Shown piece after piece: positions 56,466-64,000 of a stretch of DNA of 64,000 nt. The notes beneath the pieces were generated by a model, which was not told where the DNA came from, searched no databases, and saw nothing but the letters and a program-made list of their open reading frames with translations. Positions within the stretch are counted from its first letter, which is position 1. Each line of letters opens with the position of its first letter. A program made the translations under genes and the position numbers. This DNA is from Tetraselmis striata (lineage: Eukaryota > Chlorophyta > Chlorodendrophyceae > Chlorodendrales > Chlorodendraceae): the NCBI GenBank assembly GCA_006384855.1, contig VCJN01000728.1, positions 1-64,000 on the forward strand, read 5' to 3'.

Positions 56466-58847
56466 TCAACTTCCTAAAGGCCTGCAAGATTGCAGCACAC
56501 CTTGCAGTGTGCGCACCACCAGGTCAATCTCTTCCTCTGTGATGCCAAACCAGGGAGTGAAGCGCAGAGCGTTGCTCCCACCATGAATGACACCCAGGCC
56601 GGAACGGCGACACTTCTCCTCCACACCCCCAACACCAACAACTGGATAATCGTTCCGCAGATGCACTGCCACGAGGAGCCCTGTGCCAGTGACGCCATGG
56701 ACTATTTCTGGAAACTGTGTCTGCAGTGCCATGAACGCTGCCTTCAGCTGGAAACCACGACTCCGAATGTTATCACGCATAACAGGGGTAACTTGCTCCA
56801 GAACCGCCACAGCAACGTCCAGGGCCCGAGGATTGGCAGTCATCGAGTTGCCATACAAGCCCTTCACGTAGGCAGCTGCTGCATCAGGACTGAGCGCGAC
56901 CACTGACAGCGGAAACTGCCCCGCGTTGATTGCCTTGGACCAGGTCTCAAAATCAGGTGGGTCGCAGTCTTCAAAGCCAGGGTAGTCAGTCACCGACAGC
57001 GTGCCCTGCACTCGAAGACCTGCCTGCACGCTGTCGACCAGCAGCAGGCTGTGATGGACACGAGTCAGCCGGCGCGCCTCATCGTAGAACTCGCGCGTTA
57101 TTGGCACTCCCGGATTTCCCTCGCCCATGACCGGCTCAAACAACATGGCCTGGACGTGCAGTCCTTGTTCCTCCACCCACGTGAAAGTGTCGCGGAGATC
57201 ATCCACGTCGTTGGGCGTGACAGTGACAGTGAACGGGGGCATGTCTGGCATGGACTGCTCTCGCTGGTGGAAGCTGTTGAGGTGGCTTGCATAGGTCATG
57301 CGGCTTGAGTCGGAGGCATGGGCAGGCCCGTCGGTGCGGCCATGAAACGAACCCTAGCAGCAAACGGGGAATGCACATGTGTCAGGACATCACGTGTCAG
57401 TATACAGCACGTTTGGCGTTCAAGTAATTCCAGGAATGGATTGTGAGGCTATTTAATTGTCAGAGGACACCTACCTTCAGGGATACGAAGATGGAATGCC
57501 GGTCGGCATGCGGCCCATCGTGCGTCTGCTGTTTTGCATGGATGTCTGCAACACGAAGAGCAAAGGACACAGCTTCTGACCCGCTGTTCAGGCATACAAA
57601 GCTTTGATACGGGCACACATCCCGGGTGTGCCCCACTTCCTTGCGCATGGCTTGGCCAAACACGGCTTGCGACAGGCTTGGCGTCATGATATTGGCCATG
57701 ACCTGCTTCCTGCTTAGGGCTTCAAGCACGCTGGGGGGATTCTGTCCCAATCCCAACATGCCGTATCCTCCATTGTCATGAATCACTGCACCGTAGGCTG
57801 TGACCACCCATGGTCCAAGGCCTGCGATGGGGATGTATGGTTGCAGCGCGTCGTCCGCATAGAAGTTCTCAAAGTCCTTGCTCATAACCACTAGCATATC
57901 CGCCTCATCTCCTTGCAGAAGTTGCTTCCAGGGCTGTTGTTGGCGAAGCCGGCGATGCTCTGTCAGGGCTTCCGAGATGGCAGAAACAATCATGCTGTTG
58001 CCATCTGTGGCTAACACCTGTGGAAATCAATCAATATGAGTTATCATTCTGCCATCACTTTGGAACCCAGACCTTGCTACTTGCGTCGCCCAAGGACCAT
58101 GTTGTTGGTGTACTAACCGAGTAAGGTGTAAGCCGACAGAGCCCGCCAGCTGCAGGCACAGAGCTAATAAAGGCAGCGCTAGCAATTATGAAGGGATAGT
58201 TTATTAGTATTCCCTGACTACTGTTCCCTTACCAAGAGCAATCAATTGAGATTACGCCATGCTTGATACGCAATTGTGATTCATTTGAGGAACATTCGTG
58301 CATAACGTGATATTGGAAGACTTCGTGTCAGCACAGCCAGTCACTGCTATCTATGTCAGCACAGTACAGTACTTACTGCTACCTTTTGCAACACTTTCCC
58401 TACCAAGAAAGGAAAGAAGTGCTTAATGGTTTCGCTCATTGATTTTGGAAACCTCACATTGATTAACCACCTGAATTTATCTAGTGAGAGGATGCTGTCG
58501 TACCACACACAAATGCATCAATCAAGTTGACGCAGTTGTAAGCAACCCATAGCGCTCACCTCAATTTCAGATAGCGGCAGCCCATCCGTCAACCTCCGAC
58601 CGCTTAGTGCACGCATTTCTTTCAACATGGAACGCCAGTCGTCACCGTGCTCGGTTTCGACGTCAACAGCGACGACAGGGGCGACAATCCCATTCGAATG
58701 AAGGTCCTTGTTTGTCGGATGTCCAGCATCTCTCCGTGGCTCAGTGCCATTGGCATTCTTGCAGAGAAAATACAGTGCAGTTGTTGCGTCGACGAGCTCA
58801 GGACGTGCGACGGAGGCGTTTGGACGATTCGCTTCCCTGCCGGGCAT
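56466..58847 (-). CDS. Class III PLP-dependent aminotransferase
   Basis: Three minus-strand exons (58847-58560, 58017-57475, 57353-56466) join in frame to 572 residues. Members move an amino group from ornithine, lysine or GABA-type donors to 2-oxo acids using pyridoxal phosphate. Visible motifs are GVLGLGQ-like GYGMLGLGQNPP, NSGSEAVSFALRVAD (phosphate contact), GSFHGRT, FEPVMGEGNPG, LLLVDSVQAG (Asp384 contacts the PLP nitrogen), SKAINAGQFPLSV (Schiff-base Lys417) and GNSMTANPRALDVA. The usual DEVQ is DSVQ. The N-terminal 100 residues exceed the family core. They may include a targeting sequence, or the start may lie further in. Substrate cannot be assigned. Lysine/ornithine-type is the best guess. 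Confidence 0.9.
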
Positions 58848-60141
58848 GACGCCTACCTGCCGGACATGGCACCGGAAGTTCTGTGAGTGACGCGCCGTCG
58901 CATGGCTATCATTTGCACAACTACAGGGTAGGGGCATCGTCATTGTATTGGGCAGAAAAATTATGCCTGGGGTCCAAGGGACCACATAGTTACGTTTGCC
59001 ACCTGTTCCGGTGCAACAGATTGTATGACCGCTCTACGTTGGTACTGCTGGCACCCGCGTCATCTAAGGATTATACGGCACCGTCGGTGTCACCCACGGT
59101 ATATGGATAGGAAGGACCGCGCATATTACTACTGGTCGTCGCCCACCCACTACCGATTGCGGCGTTCGACTACGACTGCGTGCGAAGGTAGCGACTACTG
59201 GTATAGAGCTGGTTGGCGACAAGCCGCAACATACAAGGCGTCATGTCACGTGCGCTTGTAGATATAGCTGGCGTCGCGCGGCACTGCCGGTAATACATTC
59301 GTTTCGTATTACCGGGCGGGGTGTCGGTTCGATGCCTCGTACGCCCTGACTTAAACGGAGTCGCGGTGAATTGCCGACTCGCTGTGAGCATGTGCCTGCC
59401 CACCCAGAGATGTTGAGAGAGTGGCAAAGGACTGGGTTTTACTGGCCGTTGAGAGCAATGCGCACCTGTCAACACAGTGGCGGAGTTTGCTGGTTGGTGC
59501 CAATAAGTATCGAAGGCGCGCGTTTTTACGTCAAGGCAATTCCAGGCAGAGTCAGGGAAGAGTGGCCCGAGTATGAGAAGTGCACTGGCCTCTGGTCTGG
59601 TCGCCTCTGCCTTGTCGACCTTGTCTAACCGGGGACGAGTGATATTTGAACGGCACAACGTGGTCCTCTGTGGCTTGACCTGCCCTGAAGAGGGCGAGTG
59701 TGTCACTTGGCGGGCACGTAAGCGGTCGCGTCAGCTGATTGCGTCGGACGCTCGCCGCTGACGACGCTGAACTTATGGATAATTCCGGTGCACTTTCGAC
59801 CACCTCGCACTGGTTGTGCTGACGCTGCCGCTATAGTGCCGCGCGGAACCGGTATCAAGTGCGCCGCGCAGATCAATTTGTCAGCTTTCCAATGCCGATA
59901 CATGTACAGGTACAGTACCGCTAGTGGTCGCTACACGCATATTGTACAGCAGTACCAGTACCGTGCATTATTTGGGCAGATATTATTATATTTATCTGCA
60001 TAGCCCGTATTATTATTACCGTGTTTTTTACGTACGATTGTAATTACAACCCACTACCCACCCATCGCCTGGGCGGGCCCGACGACCGTCCTCGGCCCTC
60101 GGAATCGCGGGCCCTTCCTCCGCCTCCACCCCCGGCTGAGG
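58848..60141. other. Intergenic; contains a hairpin with a B-box-like motif
   Basis: No gene supported. At 59287-59315 a perfect 10-bp stem (CCGGTAATAC/GTATTACCGG) with a 9-nt loop is followed within 15 bp by GGTTCGATGCC, a pol III B-box consensus. It could be a SINE or tRNA-like relic. Confidence 0.45.
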
Positions 60142-60225
60142 ATGGGGGCGGGGATCGTGCACGGGTGGCGCCTTGGTAGCCTTGGCCCCGCCCGTGCTGC
60201 CAATGCCGCAGAGGAGCAGTGTGAG

Positions 60226-60675
60226 CTAGACACCGGCGTCTCACGTCGTTGTTGGTCCGGTCAACTCCCCGTTCGCTATTCTTTGAGCACCCTCTCCCTT
60301 CCTGTCCTGTCGGCGCCTCCACATCACATTTGGCCTAGTGCCGCTATTGGAGTGGCCCGGGATGTTGTGCTGGGAAGGGAGTTCTACGTTCGGCGGAAGG
60401 GGACGCGGCCGAGCTGGCGGCGGATCTGGCGCTGGGCGGAACAACGCGCGCTGGACACCGGTGTCTTGCGTCGTTGCTGGTCCGGTCAACTCCCCGTTCG
60501 CTGTTCTTTGAGCACCCTCTCCCATCCTGTCCTGTCGGCGCCTCAACATCACATTCGGCCTAGTGCCGCTATTGGAGTGGCCCGGGATGTTGTGCTGGGA
60601 AGGAAGTTCTACGTTCGGCGGAAGGGGACGCGACCGAGCTGGCGGCGGATGTGGCGCTGGGTCTATTGCACGCCC
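60226..60675 (+). repeat. Two tandem 225-bp repeats
   Basis: Units 60226-60450 and 60451-60675 are closely similar (for example CCGGTCAACTCCCCGTTCGC and ATTGGAGTGGCCCGGGATGT in both). The period is divisible by three, so an open frame at 60142-60876 shows a 75-residue duplication. It lies at the 3' end of the minus-strand LINE copy, so the repeat may be a transposon tail rather than a gene. Confidence 0.85.
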
Positions 60676-60849
60676 GTGGCGCCCCGTTCTGGGTTGAGTC
60701 CCCCCCCCCCCCCCCCCTTCTGCTCCTTGCTGCGAGACCTCTACTTCGAAGCCCCTTTAACCACTGCCATGCATCGTCGTTGGCACCGAATGTCACTGCT
60801 GCTGACATTCGTCACTCGTACATGCAGAGCGGTTGCTATTTTCACTTAC

Positions 60850-62030
60850 ATCAGTGCTTTAATATATTCGCACTAAAAGTAGTGAGAACTAAAAGCAGAA
60901 CCAAAAACAATTGTGAAGGCTGCCAGCAAAAGAGGTATATAAGCCTAAATTAAACCAATGGTCGTCAAGCATGAGCGAGGCCGGGAGCAAAGAACCAAGG
61001 AAGAACCACGGAAACCATGAAGCCACCAAGTCGCCAAGGAACCAATGGGTCCGAGGAAACACTGAAATCCAAGAAAAGACCATAAAAACCGAAAGGGATA
61101 CAAGACACCAATGAGAACCACCGCCCAAGGGTGGGCCATCAGCCGCGGCGAGTGCGCTTGCAGCCGATGGCTCGGCGGGTCATAGAAACACATGATGAAT
61201 GACGAGCGACGCGATGCAGGCGCAGGAGCACCGTCCATCACGTGCCGCGCGCGCCGCCGCGACCCCGCCAAGAGCAATTTTTGCATGCGTCATGTTGATG
61301 AGCAAGGAGACAAGAGATAGCCGATTTTCTGGCAACAAGTGTGCGTGTGGCTAGCTTTCGCGAGCTCCATCAATAAAGCCCTAGCGTGCGGGGCCAGCGA
61401 TCCAAACTCGACGGAGCCGGCGAAGGGAACAAAGCGAAGCATGCTGCCGGCGGTGTTTCGGACACCCTCATCAGTTTTGGGGATTTTGTAGCGCTATGTG
61501 ACTCGCAATGCAGTCGTTGGATCCGAGCTTGACACGCCGAGGATAGGGGCAATGGTGGTATCGATAGCAACAACGTTCCCGCGGATACCGCCATACCCAA
61601 AAGCCCAACGTTGGGCTTTTGTACATCGGCCGGCCGGCCGATGTACATCGGCCGGCCGGCCGCCGCTGCCGTTCGGAAGAGAAACAAGCACCGACGGGTC
61701 CGTGAGGATCTGAACACCCACGCCTAGGCGGACTTAATGTCGTGGCAAACGTCGGAAAGACCATGCGCCGCCCACTCGTGTACGGTGAGATTGGAGTCGC
61801 CCCCATAGCAACGGTCCACGTGATCAGCGTACGCGACCGCCCAAGCCGAAGGAGTGATCTCCACGCCAGCAACCTCAAAACGGGCAAACGTGCCTTGTAC
61901 CGAGAAGAATCAAAGAGCAAAAGGGCGTGGCTCGCCGAGGGAGAGGACAAAGCCGCCGGCGGAAGGCCGAATGTGCGGCACGCGGCAACGCGGAACACGG
62001 AATCGTAGTATGTACTATGGGGAACGCTAT
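60850..62030 (-). mobile_element. LINE-like element, minus-strand copy
   Basis: Same family as 20286-21977. The minus strand carries VQILTDPSVLVSLPNGSGGR, GGIRGNVVAIDTTIAPILGV and the conserved tail (TTGCTGGCAGCC...AAGCACTGATGTA-type end near 60,850). The reading frame is broken by several frame changes. At 61599-61646 it contains two long perfect palindromes not found in the other copy. Confidence 0.65.
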
Positions 62031-63272
62031 GGGGACTTCACCCAGGCGACCTAGAGTAGCTATATGTAATCATTACGTCATGACCTTAGTTACTGCTGAT
62101 GTAATGATGTAGTACAGTCTGAGTCTACTTCAATGTATTGGTACTTCAATACATGTGTGTGTGTGTGTGTGTGTGTATGTACTTCAAGTGAGTGGGCCCC
62201 ATATATTCGTGGATAATACCCGAAATTCATGCGAAATGTATTTCCTGCCGTGAGCGACAACTACGACGATGCAAAACAAAACGAGGCCACATATATATTA
62301 CGGTCAGCACGGTTTGATTCGTGTGTGTGCAGACTGCTGCTTCGTTTGCAACACATTCTGCAACTATAGGGACCGTAATTTAGTAGTTGCAGTACCTAAA
62401 GGGCGCCCTGAGATATGTATCGTCAGATCGCGTGGCATGACTCCCGCTACTACATGGCACCGCACACATGAGCCGCGGGCAGTAGGACGGCATCCCACGT
62501 TCATGTATACACGCCGCCGGCCTGCCACCAATCTTTCGAAGCCATTGGAGGATAGTCTAAACGGTTTCCAAGGCAATTCCGACGCCAAAAAGTTGCCGAT
62601 TGCAACGTTTTGCTGTAGAGTGTAGACAATTGATGATGCACGAGGTTGTTAAAATCAGTTGATGCAACATGAAACCACACGAACAAATATTGTAATCACC
62701 CGAAAACTTGCGAGCGCGTTTATCGACTTTTTACCAAGGCGGTGCGCGGGCATACACACCTAGCCATACCCCTACAGTGATGTCTTGTGCTGCCCGCTCG
62801 GGTTCTACTATTTGCCGCGCTTCTATATGGTGGCGCTTTGGCTTGGGATACAATGTTTTGTAATCATGAGCCTGTGGGTAGCCCGCGAGAACACACAGCA
62901 CGAACTTAGGGAGGGAGGGGGGACGCGGCCCGCCACATGGTAGGCGGGGCGCGAAGATGGAACATGCACGGGGACAGCATATAGCCCGCTAGCTTTAATA
63001 AGAATTCTACCTCGATTGCGGTCGACTCGTAGCGCGTGGTGTTGGGGGTTGACCGTGATCGTTTGTACGGCAATTTATTTCTTCTCGGGCCGATTTCGGG
63101 TATTTGAAGCATACCGGTACGCGCACTACCGTGCTTTTGAGTACGATGCTGTAGCTGCGAGCATCGCATGTGTGCCACATATGTAACGCGCATGCAGGCA
63201 AACGCGCGCAGCGGTCGCCATGCGGAAAAGTTAACCCCGACCTTACTACTGGAGGAAAACATTTCAAAGGGG

Positions 63273-63306
<34 letters not shown>

Positions 63307-63309
63307 CTA
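62031..63309. other. Intergenic spacer
   Basis: No gene supported. A (TG)n repeat lies at about 62155-62177, and a 33-nt G-run at 63274-63306 ends the region. Confidence 0.5.
63274..63306 (+). repeat. 33-nt poly-G tract
   Basis: Uninterrupted G homopolymer at the boundary with the DIRS-like fossil. Confidence 0.95.
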
Positions 63310-64000
63310 TGTGGTTTGCCGAGTACCGACGCAGGAGGGCGCCGGCATGTCCCACGGGCAGACGAGGGGCGGTAAAAACTCCGGGGCCGGGCACCGGGCC
63401 CGAAGGGGGAGCCAGAAGGCGACCACTGGCCACTTGGGAGGACCGACACCGGTGCGTACGCCGAGGCGGCCCGAACATGCCAAGCGCGAATCGGTCCGGA
63501 GATGGGGGGAAGACAACCACCTCGGATGCCATTTCCGATGAGAGGCGATGGTGCCAGCCGCGGTCGGGCCAGTACGGCACGATGACGGTGGCCCCCGCGC
63601 CACAGGTGTGGAGGTTGATGACGAGGTTGAGAACGAGGCCCATGGGTGTTGCACCGGTGGTGCTCACGCTGTCATGCGCCATCGGAGAGGCGCATGCTGT
63701 CGGTGGCCTCGCTGCAAGGGTCACGCCAACGGGAATTATAGCGCGGGAGCCGCCTCGCGCTCTCCATGGTAGCGAAGCGGTCGATGGTGTGACGCCCCCC
63801 GATGGTGTCGAAGTGGTTGAAGTGGCGTAGGCTGAACGACCCGTCGTTGTAGTCAATCTCGCGGCTGAGGCAGTCAGCCTAGATGTTCGCCATGATCTTG
63901 ATGTAGCGCGCACGGATGGAGATGTCGTTGGAGTCAAGGATGAACCACAGTTTTCGCAGCTCCGTCATGAGCATAGGGGAGTGGGAGGTGAGGCTGGCGA
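63310..64000 (-). mobile_element. DIRS-like retroelement fragment (fossil)
   Basis: The minus strand encodes the C-terminal side of a reverse transcriptase-RNase H protein: LRKLWFILDSNDISIRARYI, SREIDYNDGSFSLRHFNHFD, then LPRYNSRWRDP and the ATVIVPYWPDR-type segment. These blocks are characteristic of DIRS-type (tyrosine-recombinase) elements. It is broken, lacks its terminal parts here and continues past the window edge. Confidence 0.55.

Noticed and set aside
62906-63937. 343-codon minus-strand frame with polyproline
   Set aside because: It reads mostly out of the frame that shows reverse transcriptase/RNase H-type motifs and runs through the G-tract.

Overview
The window is nuclear DNA of a eukaryotic microbe, most likely an alga or related protist. 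Genes are split by many short spliceosomal introns. Eight host genes of eukaryotic type are resolved, including a TRAPP vesicle-tethering subunit and a plant-type inositol phosphorylceramide (IPC) synthase. Splice donors are mostly GTGCG/GTGAG-like, with one or two GC donors, and introns and spacers carry unusually long C or G homopolymers. The piggyBac N-terminus and the mix of Ty3, DIRS-like and endonuclease-bearing LINE elements fit a stramenopile, haptophyte or green alga, but I cannot fix the lineage from the sequence alone.

Layout. 1-7.2 kb: a poorly resolved promoter/exon region, a transposase-derived gene with introns (2.2-4.0 kb), a miniature direct-repeat element (4.9-5.3 kb) and tRNA-like SINE copies (5.4-5.8 kb). 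7.2-15.2 kb: two host genes on +, a 13-exon TPR (kinesin-light-chain-like) gene and a 4-exon coiled-coil gene. 15.4-19.7 kb: a decayed transposase on -, then a 9-exon IPC synthase on -. 20-25 kb: a 5'-truncated LINE with 26-bp flanking repeats, an inverted tail of the same family, and a decayed piggyBac transposase. 25.3-32.1 kb: a long inverted-repeat (foldback) DNA element whose right arm is interrupted by a gag-only LTR retroelement. That retroelement carries two open reading frames, and its leader holds an inserted methyltransferase-like fragment. 32.1-35.3 kb: a TOPORS-like RING E3 gene (+) convergent with TRAPPC5 (-). 36.9-42.0 kb: a 12-exon secretory-pathway glycosyltransferase (+). 43.4-44.3 kb: a MITE. 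45.3-54.0 kb: a broken Ty3-type LTR element with identical LTRs and a 5-bp target duplication. 54.6-58.9 kb: an intronless protein kinase (+) and a 3-exon class III aminotransferase (-). 60.1-64.0 kb: tandem repeats, another LINE copy (-) and the edge of a DIRS-like fossil (-).

The host genes are unrelated housekeeping functions: membrane lipid head-group transfer, vesicle tethering, Golgi glycosylation, ubiquitylation, signalling and amino-acid metabolism. They do not form a pathway or operon. The exon models were built by eye and kept only where every junction preserved the reading frame. The most unusual object is the gag-only retroelement at 26.8-31.7 kb, with its Nudix-like accessory frame and inserted methyltransferase-like segment.
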